Assembly (NCBI GenBank): GCA_916720015.1
Contig: CAKAPZ010000026.1
Coordinates: 1-10,321, forward strand
Reading direction: 5' to 3'
Origin: an uncultured Atopobium sp.
GTDB taxonomy: Bacteria; Actinomycetota; Coriobacteriia; Coriobacteriales; Atopobiaceae
Length of the DNA: 10,321 nucleotides
Position 1 is the stretch's first letter. The number at the start of each line of letters is the position of its first letter. Below, in pieces: positions 1-6,617 of this stretch. The position numbers were made by a program, and so were the translations under genes. The notes under the pieces are model-generated. The model made no database searches. It had not been told where the DNA came from and saw only the letters and a list, made by a program, of their open reading frames with translations.

Positions 1-576
1 GCTTCTCCTCGTTCCTACGATGACCGTGCACAGCAAGGTTCTTCTAATAGGCTACTGGGCAATCCATCCAGACCAGAGGCAGAGAGCGTTTCTGTTTACA
101 CGCGCTCTGGAAAGCCAATTAGCACCAATCCAGCTGCTTCTTATAATCCTCAGCAGGATATGCGCTCCCGTGCTTCTGCGTATGCATCTCGTCAGGAGCC
201 CTCTGGATACACTCCTTCTTACGAGCACGCCGTAAGCCCAAATCTGCCAACTCCTGGCGATATTGGTCTTCGTCCTGTGAGCCGTACAAGCTATTCTGGA
301 CAGCTGCCACCATATGTTCTTCGTCCTGTTTCTTATGACGATGTTCAGTCGGTAGTTCGCCGTGTTCGTACTGGTCAGCCAGTTGTTCTTATCTTTAAGA
401 ACACCAACATCGAGGTTGCAAAGAGAATTTTGGACTTCAGCTTTGGTCTTTCTTATGGCCTTGATGGTGCTGTTGAAGAAGTTGCTGACCGCGTTTTTGT
501 TGTACTTCCTCATGGCGTCTCTTTGACGCAGGCTGATCTTGATAAGCTTGCTGATGAGGGAGAGATTACCAGGTAA
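1..576 (+). CDS. sepF: Cell division protein SepF, 5'-truncated by window edge
   Basis: SepF is a cytoplasmic protein that binds FtsZ and tethers the Z-ring to the membrane. The reading frame is open from base 1, so the N-terminus, including the expected membrane-binding helix, lies outside the window; 191 C-terminal residues are visible. Visible residues 1-105 form a Ser/Pro/Tyr/Arg/Gln-rich low-complexity linker. The conserved SepF (DUF552) domain follows at about residues 106-180, opening with YVLRPVSYDDVQ and continuing through QPVVLIFKNTNIEVAKRILD to the family's G-x-DG strand (GLSYGLDGAVEEVADRVFVV) and LPHGV. The long linker between membrane anchor and core is common in actinobacterial SepF proteins. 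yggT follows 12 bases downstream, the classic sepF-yggT order. Family assignment is strong; the start cannot be seen. Confidence 0.93.
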   Translation, partial: ASPRSYDDRAQQGSSNRLLGNPSRPEAESVSVYTRSGKPISTNPAASYNPQQDMRSRASAYASRQEPSGYTPSYEHAVSPNLPTPGDIGLRPVSRTSYSGQLPPYVLRPVSYDDVQSVVRRVRTGQPVVLIFKNTNIEVAKRILDFSFGLSYGLDGAVEEVADRVFVVLPHGVSLTQADLDKLADEGEITR

Positions 577-588
577 CTGGAGGTTTTT

Positions 589-867
589 GTGTTCTCGTAT
601 TATGTTTTAAACGCACTCTATACCTTGTTTAGGATTTACAGCGTCTGCATTGTGGTATGGTGCCTGTCCTCTTGGATTACCGTTTCAAATGATTCGGTTA
701 AGAACATTCTTAAGGCTATTGGCAAAATTGTTGAGCCATATCTCAATGTGTTTAGGAAGGTGATTCCTCCAATTTCTGGCGTTGACCTCTCACCGATTAT
801 TGCGCTTTTTGTGCTTAATCTTGTGGAACGTTTTGCCATTTCGACGCTGGGTCTTATACTAATATAG
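589..867 (+). CDS. YggT family small membrane protein
   Basis: This is a 92-residue integral membrane protein of the YggT/YlmG family, found beside sepF and divIVA in Gram-positive bacteria. The family's exact function is unsettled; a role around division or membrane organisation is inferred from its neighbours. It has two hydrophobic segments, at about residues 8-30 and 68-91. They flank the family signature at residues 49-70, which includes EPYLNVFRKVIPPISGVDLS (compare the family's P..R...P...G.D.SP pattern). The start is GTG at 589, chosen because GGAGG at 579-583 sits 5 bases upstream and the domain leaves no room for a later start. It lies 12 bases after sepF and is probably co-transcribed with it. 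The usual ylmH gene is absent between this gene and divIVA. Confidence 0.9.
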   Translation: MFSYYVLNALYTLFRIYSVCIVVWCLSSWITVSNDSVKNILKAIGKIVEPYLNVFRKVIPPISGVDLSPIIALFVLNLVERFAISTLGLILI

Positions 868-946
868 GAAACTAGTTTGTCTTTAATTACAAACTGAGTA
901 GTTATGATGTGTGGTACGTCTACTCGCAGACTGAAAGGGAACAAAG

Positions 947-1582
947 ATGGCAATCACACCAGCAGACATCGAGCAGCAGACATTCTCTCCTGCTGAGACC
1001 GGCTACAATCCAGAGGAAGTTGACGCATTTCTTGAGCAGCTCTCTTCTGAGGTTGATGCAATGCTTCAAAAGATCGCTGACCTTAAGGGCCGTCTGACCA
1101 GCACTGAGCAGCAGCTTGCTGCAGCACAGGCACAGGTTGCAAACCTTGAGGAGAACGCAAGCGTTCCTTCTGTTGAGGAGACAAACGCTGCAGCTATTGC
1201 TGCATCTGAGCACCAGATTTCTCAGGTCCTCATTGTTGCTCAGCAGAGCGCAGATAAGCTTGTTGCAGATGCTCGCGCAAATGCAGAGCGCATCCGCAAC
1301 GAGGCAGACCAGAAGGCTCGTGAGGTTATCCGTCAGGCTCTTGCAGAGAAGCAGACTGAGCTTGATGAGATTGATCGCCTCAAGCAGTCCCGTGAGGACT
1401 TCCGCGCTGAGTACCGTAAGCTCCTCCAGCACTTCCTGGATGACGCAGACTCTGTCTTCCCAGAGACTGTTCTTACCAACAATGCTCCAACTGGTTCCCA
1501 GAATGCTGCTCAGCCTGCAGCTCAGCAGACTCAGATTTCTGCACCTGCACCTGCAGCTGGTGACTTCAACGACCTTGATTAA
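947..1582 (+). CDS. divIVA: DivIVA domain cell-division/polarity protein
   Basis: DivIVA proteins bind curved membrane at poles and septa and recruit division, polar-growth or chromosome-segregation partners. The 211-residue product starts with the family N-terminal domain: ITPADIEQQTFSP at residues 3-15, GY at 19-20 and EEVDAFLEQL at 23-32. Coiled-coil heptads follow at about residues 30-70 and 85-165. The last 35 residues are a Pro/Ala/Gln-rich, probably disordered tail ending in DFNDLD. AAGGGA at 935-940 lies 6 bases before the ATG. The 79-base gap after yggT contains a -10-like TATGAT (903-908) without a well-spaced -35, so a separate promoter is possible but weak. A hairpin terminator follows 28 bases after the stop. 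Together with sepF and yggT this forms a division cluster. Whether it acts like Wag31 in polar growth cannot be read from the sequence. Confidence 0.93.
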   Translation: MAITPADIEQQTFSPAETGYNPEEVDAFLEQLSSEVDAMLQKIADLKGRLTSTEQQLAAAQAQVANLEENASVPSVEETNAAAIAASEHQISQVLIVAQQSADKLVADARANAERIRNEADQKAREVIRQALAEKQTELDEIDRLKQSREDFRAEYRKLLQHFLDDADSVFPETVLTNNAPTGSQNAAQPAAQQTQISAPAPAAGDFNDLD

Positions 1583-1610
1583 GTCTTAGGTCATTACCTT
1601 TGTACTGATA

Positions 1611-1638
1611 AGCGCTCAGCTCTGCTGGGCGCTTTTTT
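1611..1638 (+). terminator. Rho-independent terminator after divIVA
   Basis: The 10-base arms at 1611-1620 (AGCGCTCAGC) and 1624-1633 (GCTGGGCGCT) pair with one G-U wobble around a TCT loop and run into six T at 1633-1638. It ends the plus-strand division cluster 28 bases after the divIVA stop. An additional perfect 7-base inverted repeat, ACTGATA (1604-1610) and TATCAGT (1640-1646), encloses it. The minus-strand operon converges on this site, but there is no T-run on that strand. Confidence 0.88.
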
Positions 1639-1662
1639 GTATCAGTCGTTTAAGCGGCAGCT

Positions 1663-2715
1663 TTATAGCCCAGAAGTAAGCTCTTTGCAGAATGTTTGCT
1701 TTTGTTCTATATGATGCACATCCTTTCTGTTTTCTCGCCCCTGATAGCGAGCAGGTACGCCTTGGCTACGCGCAGCTTCTGCATTTGTACTTGCAGTGAG
1801 TTCAGGGAGCCCTTGCCATACGCGTTTTGGCATCCAATGGGCGCGCAAGTCATATCCTCTTTCTGCAGGCCCGCGACCCTCTAGACCAACTCCCTCATAG
1901 AAGCGCCTCCACATGGCTTGCACGTATTTCTCATCAGTTGCAAGGTCTGTTCTAGAGAGCAATTCTTCCAAAGAGGCATCGTCCAGCTGAATTGTTCCAA
2001 AGGTCTTCATTTCTGGTGCATAAAAACTGACTATATGATGAGCTGGATCAACAATAAAAAACCGTTCTGTACTCATCCGTTTGACAAAGTAATTGCAAGT
2101 TAGTGGCACTACGTTTGCATTAGGTTGAAATACAGACATAAAAGAGCCATCTGACATGCGAGAAAACCGCACAAATTGCCGCGTATGCTCTCGTTCAGTT
2201 TCTACCTGCCTAGCCAGTGCATTAAACTCTGCCACGGTTGGGTCTGCAATATCTTCAAGGGCTCCTACACCATAGGAGAATGCAAGACGAATGTATCGAT
2301 GCACAATCTCCGGCATCGTATGAGCATCTGAAGCACATGCCAAAACAATACGACGTGTTATTTCTCTTGTGCCTACTTTCTTCTCTAGTCCAGTTAGAAC
2401 TCGTTTAGCTAAGGCCACTACTGAGTCATCAGAAGGGTCTGGTCCACAGAGAACATGCTCCCCAAGACTAGGCTGACAAAAGTTTTCTCTAACAAGACGT
2501 ACGTGTGCTGGGTTAGCATGTGAGAGATAAGTGAGCCCTACAGCCCCTACAACGCCTTCTAAGCTTGGATTACAGGTGATAACAACCTTCTGAGGCTTGG
2601 AGAGTCTTGTAAGCCTCTGAACAAGCGAGACAAACTCTACGCTCTGATCAGAAGAGCCTGAGTTGAGAGGACTCAATACGGCGTCTTGTTTTGTTGTACG
2701 AACTTGCTTTGGCAT
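1663..2715 (-). CDS. DUF4130 / TIGR03915-type putative DNA metabolism protein, partner of the radical SAM protein
   Basis: This is a 350-residue cytoplasmic protein of the DUF4130 family, which occurs next to the DNA-repair-type radical SAM protein and, in other bacteria, with or fused to UdgX-like uracil-DNA glycosylases. Its biochemical activity is not established as far as I know. Family landmarks are VVITCNPSLEGVVGAV (residues 44-59), HTRQFVRFSRMSDGSFMSVF (177-196) followed by P-x-x-N-VVPL, FFIVDPAHHIVSFY (219-232), and the terminal block RAHWMPKRVWQGLPEL (291-306), where most relatives end. A charged 44-residue tail follows here. The start is ATG at 2715: AGAGGG at 2730-2725 is 9 bases upstream, whereas an in-frame TTG at 2721 is badly placed. 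The first 68 bases overlap the end of the radical SAM gene in another frame, implying translational coupling. Residues 1-40 match no domain, and an internal TTG start at 2676 is possible. Confidence 0.82.
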   Translation of the reverse strand: MPKQVRTTKQDAVLSPLNSGSSDQSVEFVSLVQRLTRLSKPQKVVITCNPSLEGVVGAVGLTYLSHANPAHVRLVRENFCQPSLGEHVLCGPDPSDDSVVALAKRVLTGLEKKVGTREITRRIVLACASDAHTMPEIVHRYIRLAFSYGVGALEDIADPTVAEFNALARQVETEREHTRQFVRFSRMSDGSFMSVFQPNANVVPLTCNYFVKRMSTERFFIVDPAHHIVSFYAPEMKTFGTIQLDDASLEELLSRTDLATDEKYVQAMWRRFYEGVGLEGRGPAERGYDLRAHWMPKRVWQGLPELTASTNAEAARSQGVPARYQGRENRKDVHHIEQKQTFCKELTSGL

Positions 2716-4057
2716 CAGCAATTACCCTCTGTTTAATCAGTTCTTGGTCAAGTGGAGCTGAGGCATCTCTTACGCCACAGCAGGTGAGAAAGTGATGAGA
2801 TCGTTTGAGCTGTATTCCCAGCCGTTTAAGATCATCAAAGGTGAGGCGAGATCGTCTTCTTGCAGCAATAATTCTTCGTGCGCCGGTGGGGCCAATACCG
2901 GGCACTCGTAAAAGTATTTCTAGTGGTGCATCCATAATCTCTACAGGAAATTGATTAAGATGTGCCAGCGCCCATCCAAGCTTTGGATCAATTTCTAAAT
3001 CAAGCCAAGGTGCTTCTGGAGAAACTAGCTCATCAGGAGAAAACGCATAGTAGCGCATAAGCCAATCAGCCTGGTAAAGACGGTGTTCTCTACGCAGGGG
3101 AACAGGAGTGTCCAACTCAGGAAGACGATGGTCTTCTATAACAGGAATATAGGCAGAGAAGAATACTCGTTTCAATTCAAATTGTTGATAAAGCGCTTGC
3201 GATAAGTGCAATATTTGATTGTCTGATTCCGGAGAAGCTCCAATGATAATTTGCGTTGATTGCCCGGCAGGCGAGAAGGACCTCTTGCCTGAAGACACCC
3301 ATGATGAGCGCATAAAGGTATTCTTCAAGCAGTTTGAACGAAGAGCTAAACCTTCTTTTATAATCTGCTTCTGAGTAGGAATAACAATGCCCTTAGATTT
3401 CCCAGCAGACTTCACAATGCCCGTTGATGCATTTTTAGCTTCAAGCAATTGCCTTTCTTCAGAGACGCGTAGGCGGTGAATGAAAGACATGGGTTTAGTA
3501 ACCGTTTCTGCATTTTTGTGAGGACAAAGTTTAGTAAGTGAGGTTGAGCTAGGTAATTCCAGATTGACGGAGAGTCTATCTGCTAAGCGGCCAAGAGCAT
3601 CAATAAGATCTGGATCTGTTCCGGGAATTACTTTTGCATGAACATAGCCGTTAAATAGCAACTCATTCCTAAGGTAGGAGAGGCATTCAATCATGAGTTC
3701 TGTGGTGTGGTCTGGCGATCCTATAACACCTGAGGAAAGAAAGAGCCCCTCTATGTAATTTCTTTTATAGAAATCTACGGTAAGCTCTGCTAATTCCTGT
3801 GGTGTAAAGGTAGCCCGCTTGGTTTGTGCAGAAGATCTATTGACGCAGTAAGCACAGTCATAACAACAAGCATTAGAAAGTAAAACTTTTAGCAGTGTAA
3901 TGCAGCGACCATCAGGGGTAAATGAGTGGCAACAGCCGGCCGCTGAGGCCATTCCTACTTTTCTTGCCTGCGGATCTCTGTCTATACCAGAAGAAGTGCA
4001 CGCCGCGTCAAATTTGGCTGCATCTGCAAGTATGGTGAGTTTATCAAGAGTATCCAT
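2648..4057 (-). CDS. Putative DNA modification/repair radical SAM protein (UDG-linked family)
   Basis: This is a 469-residue radical SAM protein. The cluster motif is C64-x3-C68-x2-C71 (NACCYDCAYC), which should hold a [4Fe-4S] cluster that cleaves SAM to a 5'-deoxyadenosyl radical. Before it lie conserved Cys positions of the TIGR03916-type family: C20 in AACTSSG, and C43 and C52 in CCHSFTPDGRC. Further family blocks are GLFLSSGVIGSPD (104-116), NLELPS (165-170), TKPMSFI (187-193), PAGQSTQIIIGASPESD (263-279) and RVFFSAYIPV (297-306). A helix-hairpin-helix, LLRVPGIGPTGARRI (382-396), suggests nonspecific DNA contact. The substrate is unknown; a role in DNA repair or modification is inferred from the HhH and the family's association with uracil-DNA glycosylases. 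The 69 residues between PMSFI and PAGQST look longer than usual. The ATG at 4057 has only a weak purine-rich ribosome site. The DUF4130 partner overlaps its end, and an SOS-like box lies 25 bases upstream of its start. Confidence 0.88.
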   Translation of the reverse strand: MDTLDKLTILADAAKFDAACTSSGIDRDPQARKVGMASAAGCCHSFTPDGRCITLLKVLLSNACCYDCAYCVNRSSAQTKRATFTPQELAELTVDFYKRNYIEGLFLSSGVIGSPDHTTELMIECLSYLRNELLFNGYVHAKVIPGTDPDLIDALGRLADRLSVNLELPSSTSLTKLCPHKNAETVTKPMSFIHRLRVSEERQLLEAKNASTGIVKSAGKSKGIVIPTQKQIIKEGLALRSNCLKNTFMRSSWVSSGKRSFSPAGQSTQIIIGASPESDNQILHLSQALYQQFELKRVFFSAYIPVIEDHRLPELDTPVPLRREHRLYQADWLMRYYAFSPDELVSPEAPWLDLEIDPKLGWALAHLNQFPVEIMDAPLEILLRVPGIGPTGARRIIAARRRSRLTFDDLKRLGIQLKRSHHFLTCCGVRDASAPLDQELIKQRVIADAKASSYNKTRRRIESSQLRLF

Positions 4058-4081
4058 GGCAGCAACTTTCTACTTGAAAAT

Positions 4082-4095
4082 AGAACGTCTGTTCG
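4082..4095 (-). promoter_or_regulatory. LexA/SOS-box-like operator upstream of the radical SAM operon
   Basis: Read on the minus strand the site is CGAACAGACGTTCT, matching the Gram-positive/actinobacterial LexA consensus CGAACRNRYGTTYG at all but the last position; its core is GAAC-N4-GTTC. It lies 25 bases upstream of the radical SAM ATG, within or just after the expected promoter (a possible TTTACT/TAGTCT pair with 16-base spacing lies just upstream on that strand). LexA bound there would block transcription until DNA damage. The motif match is seen directly; regulation is inferred. Confidence 0.62.
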
Positions 4096-4139
4096 TATAC
4101 TTAGACTATCACGAACGGGGAAGAAGTAAAGAAAAATCT

Positions 4140-4153
4140 AGAACAAACGTTTG
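4140..4153 (+). promoter_or_regulatory. Second LexA/SOS-box-like palindrome in the divergent region
   Basis: AGAACAAACGTTTG matches CGAACRNRYGTTYG at all but the first base and contains the perfect palindrome ACAAACGTTTGT (4143-4154). Its right end overlaps TTGTCA at 4151-4156, which resembles a -35 element for the plus strand, although no good -10 lies at normal spacing. It sits 58 bases from the first box. It may act with that box on the radical SAM operon, on cca, or on both. Confidence 0.52.
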
Positions 4154-4198
4154 TCATTTTAAAACCGCAGGAAGGATGTGAATGACGTGTGAAGGATG

Positions 4199-4204
4199 TA
4201 TACT
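4199..4204 (+). promoter_or_regulatory. Possible -10 element for cca
   Basis: TATACT is a good -10 hexamer 26-32 bases before the two downstream ATG choices of cca. It has no convincing -35 at 16-18 bases. If real, transcription would begin near 4211, which would exclude the upstream ATG at 4183 and favour the start at 4236. Confidence 0.3.
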
Positions 4205-4235
4205 TTTCCCATCAACAACTGCGGAAGGAATGGCC

Positions 4236-5660
4236 ATGAGCATACAGAAAAACAGCTCTTCACCATGCCTTTCTCGCCCCGTGAATTTACAAGTTCCCAC
4301 CTACGCGTTGCGTGCATTAGAAGTTCTTGAAGATGCCGGATTTGAGGCGTGGATTGTAGGCGGCTGGGTACGAGACGCCCTACGCGGCTCATTTGCCCAT
4401 GACATTGACATCACAACATCGGCAACGTGGCAGCAGAGCAAAGCGGCTTTTGAGGCTGCAGACATTTCTGTGCATGAAACAGGTATTGCATATGGAACCG
4501 TTACTGCTGTTGTCGAGAAGCACCCTATTGAGGTCACAACGTATCGCTGTGACGGAGAATATCTTGATGGTCGTCGTCCTGATTCTGTGCAGTTTGTCTC
4601 TCGTATAGAGGAAGATCTTGCTCGTAGAGACTTCACCATAAACGCAATGGCATATCATCCTAAGAGGGGACTACTAGATCTTTATGGCGGTCAAGAAGAT
4701 TTATCTGCACGGGTAATTCGCGCTGTTGGGGAGCCTAAGGTTCGCTTTACAGAGGACGCTCTTCGCATGCTTCGAGCATTGCGGTTTGCATGCAGACTCT
4801 CGTTTTCAATTGAGGAGAAGACACATCAGGCACTTACTGAGTGTGCGCCACTACTCTCTCAGGTTGCATCTGAGCGTATTGGCTCGGAAGTAGCTCAAAT
4901 TGTTGAGGCTGGCCATATTGCCCACGCTATCAAGCTGGGATTTCCTGTTCTAGCGATAGCAATTACAGAGCTCTTACCGTTGCAAAATTTTGATCAAAGA
5001 AGTCCGTATCACGCCTATGATGTGCTGGAGCATACTGCTCGGGTATGCTCTGCAGCAGAGGCTCTTACAGCAGGGTGTGCTACTCCAGCTCTTAGGTGGG
5101 CGGCTCTTCTACATGATATTTCAAAGCCAGAAATGTTTAGCGTAGATGCAGATGGTAGAGGTCATTTTTACGGTCATCCAGAAAAAGGTGCAATCGTAGC
5201 AAAGGCGCTGCTCAAACGATTAGCTTTATCGCAGCATTTGAGTAATGAGGTTTGTTCTCTTGTGGCATTGCATGACTATGATGTGGATATTACAACAACT
5301 TCTCTCAGGCATATGATTGCCCTGTTAGCCGAGGCAAGTAAATCGGACGGCATTGCTCTTGCGTATGACCTTTTGACGTTAAAGCAGGCAGATGCTCTGG
5401 CAAAGGCAAATCCGTATCGCAGCTATGCGGTAACGCTTGAGGCTATGAGGACCCTTCTCTTACATGAGGCAAAACGGGGAATTGCTCAGCGTCCACAAGA
5501 GTTGTGCGTTTCGGGAGCAGAAATTATGGAAGTACTCTCGCTTCAGCCAGGACCTGCTGTGGGCGTATGCCAACGTAAGCTCTTTGAGCTTTATTTAGCA
5601 GGTCAAGTGGAGAATAGAAAAGAAGATCTTCTCGCCATTCTTGCTCAGGGTAATTGGTAA
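4236..5660 (+). CDS. cca: CCA-adding tRNA nucleotidyltransferase with HD domain
   Basis: This class II nucleotidyltransferase adds or repairs the 3'-CCA of tRNAs using CTP and ATP. With the ATG at 4236 it is 474 residues. The N-terminal palm has IVGGWVRDAL (40-49) and the metal-binding D56-x-D58 in HDIDITTSA, then the nucleotide-site block RRDFTINAMAY (130-140) and the neck/RNA-binding motif EDALRMLRALRF (173-184). An HD phosphohydrolase domain follows, with H262-type YDVLEH, the HD pair at 293-294 (LLHDISKPEMF) and GHFYGHPEKGA (309-319). This architecture is usual for actinobacterial CCA enzymes; poly(A) polymerase is a less likely reading. The 4236 start is preferred because GGAAGGA at 4223-4229 is 6 bases upstream. 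ATGs at 4182 and 4230 are in frame, and 4182 has its own GAAGGA 5 bases upstream, which would give 492 residues. It is divergent from the radical SAM operon. Confidence 0.92.
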   Translation: MSIQKNSSSPCLSRPVNLQVPTYALRALEVLEDAGFEAWIVGGWVRDALRGSFAHDIDITTSATWQQSKAAFEAADISVHETGIAYGTVTAVVEKHPIEVTTYRCDGEYLDGRRPDSVQFVSRIEEDLARRDFTINAMAYHPKRGLLDLYGGQEDLSARVIRAVGEPKVRFTEDALRMLRALRFACRLSFSIEEKTHQALTECAPLLSQVASERIGSEVAQIVEAGHIAHAIKLGFPVLAIAITELLPLQNFDQRSPYHAYDVLEHTARVCSAAEALTAGCATPALRWAALLHDISKPEMFSVDADGRGHFYGHPEKGAIVAKALLKRLALSQHLSNEVCSLVALHDYDVDITTTSLRHMIALLAEASKSDGIALAYDLLTLKQADALAKANPYRSYAVTLEAMRTLLLHEAKRGIAQRPQELCVSGAEIMEVLSLQPGPAVGVCQRKLFELYLAGQVENRKEDLLAILAQGNW

Positions 5661-5733
5661 AAATAATAAAGAGTGCCAGATTTAATCAATAAAAAAGTAA
5701 GGGCTTTGTATTTTTATAGGTTCGGTAAAACGA

Positions 5734-5739
5734 TATAGT
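5734..5739 (+). promoter_or_regulatory. Possible -10 element of tetR-type gene
   Basis: TATAGT in an AT-rich stretch lies 53 bases before the ATG at 5792. No strong -35 is present at the usual spacing. The same TATAGTA occurs before metK at 6641-6647, which makes it more plausible as the local form of the -10 box. Transcription from here would include the palindrome at 5764-5780 in the leader. Confidence 0.33.
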
Positions 5740-5763
5740 AGGCATAAAAAATTATCAGAGAGG

Positions 5764-5780
5764 CGTCATTTTATATGACG
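5764..5780. repeat. Palindrome CGTCAT-N5-ATGACG, candidate TetR operator
   Basis: A perfect 6-base inverted repeat, with arms 5764-5769 and 5775-5780 around TTTAT, lies 11 bases before the start of the TetR-family gene and downstream of the candidate -10. Interrupted palindromes just before their own gene are typical TetR-family autoregulatory operators. No matching copy was noticed before metK or elsewhere in the window, so its use is inferred. Confidence 0.45.
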
Positions 5781-5791
5781 GATAGTGTCGT

Positions 5792-6517
5792 ATGGGGGAG
5801 TTCATGGGCGAGAAGCGCGATTATATTACGTTAGAAGTCATACATCACAATGCTTATGAACAACAGCCTGCAGAAGAACCTGAAGCTCCAGCACCTTCCA
5901 TTTCTCATATTCGTGCTGAAGCTCGTACTAAGAAAAGCGCAGCTACACGTAAGCGTATTATGCACGAGACAACTAAGCTCATGCTTGCTCGTGGAAATAC
6001 CAACTTCAAAATGAGTGAGATTTCTGATAGAGCTCGTCTTTCAAAGGGCGCGCTATATTACTACTTTTCTGATAGAGAGGCCCTTTTGCAGGCAATCTTT
6101 GACGAGAGCGTTGATGAGCTTGCAAAAGATATTGCGCATACCATTGGTAATAAGCCCGCCTCAAAAGAGACACTTCATGCAATCATCTCTCAACTTGCCG
6201 CTCATATTTTGCCTGACTCACCTTTGGTTTTGGCTTTAATTAACAAGCTTGCAAGCTCTGAGCAGGCACTTATTACCAACATTGAGGGACCACTTTCTCG
6301 TGTGGTTGTTCTTCTTGCTAATCAGCTTGAGATGGGAAAATTGCAAGGCTTTATTCGCCAGAGCGTTGATTCAAGACTTGCTGCCTGTTCTATCACGGGT
6401 GCATTGGTTCTCTCGGCCATTGGCCTGATGGGAGAGCGTCACGGTGTGGAGGGTTCTGACGAGCTTGCACAGAATCTGCTCGATATGACACTTGCCGGCA
6501 TTGGAATAGATGAGTAA
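5792..6517 (+). CDS. TetR/AcrR family transcriptional regulator
   Basis: This is a 241-residue DNA-binding regulator. The TetR helix-turn-helix lies at about residues 53-100: ATRKRIMHETTKLMLARG, FKMSEISDRARLSKGALYYY at 72-91, then FSDREALLQAIFDE. The C-terminal all-helical region (about 110-241) is the usual dimer/ligand domain, and its ligand cannot be predicted. The HTH normally begins within about 10-20 residues of the start. Here about 50 extra residues precede it, including a Glu/Pro/Ala-rich stretch (QQPAEEPEAPAP). The start is ATG at 5792, or ATG at 5804 after GGGGGAG (5794-5800); both keep the extension. It stands alone between cca and metK, with a palindrome just upstream and a terminator 54 bases after its stop. 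Its target genes are not evident. Confidence 0.9.
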   Translation: MGEFMGEKRDYITLEVIHHNAYEQQPAEEPEAPAPSISHIRAEARTKKSAATRKRIMHETTKLMLARGNTNFKMSEISDRARLSKGALYYYFSDREALLQAIFDESVDELAKDIAHTIGNKPASKETLHAIISQLAAHILPDSPLVLALINKLASSEQALITNIEGPLSRVVVLLANQLEMGKLQGFIRQSVDSRLAACSITGALVLSAIGLMGERHGVEGSDELAQNLLDMTLAGIGIDE

Positions 6518-6570
6518 TAGACAAGTAATCATACGCGTTTTTGCATAATGCCAGTTTAATCATGCTATTT

Positions 6571-6597
6571 AAAGAGCGCCCTTGTGGTGCTCTTTTT
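6571..6597 (+). terminator. Rho-independent terminator between tetR-type gene and metK
   Basis: The arms AAAGAGCGCC (6571-6580) and GGTGCTCTTT (6586-6595) pair over 10 bases with one G-U, around the loop CTTGT, and end in a run of five T (6593-6597). It separates the regulator from metK, so metK needs its own promoter. Confidence 0.88.
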
Positions 6598-6617
6598 ACA
6601 ATTTTCTTGACTGATCC

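Noticed and set aside
52..513. Long minus-strand open frame opposite sepF
   Set aside because: It is the antisense shadow of sepF, with no family resemblance and unlikely composition.
1153..1166. GAAC-N6-GTTC inside divIVA resembling an SOS box
   Set aside because: The spacing is 6 rather than 4 bases and it lies within coding sequence.
920..1432. Leu/Cys-rich minus-strand open frame opposite divIVA
   Set aside because: It is the antisense of an Ala/Gln/Glu-rich coiled-coil gene, which gives such composition artificially.
4111..4120. CGAAC half-site between the two SOS-like boxes
   Set aside because: No GTTC/GTTT partner at the right spacing; only a half-site.
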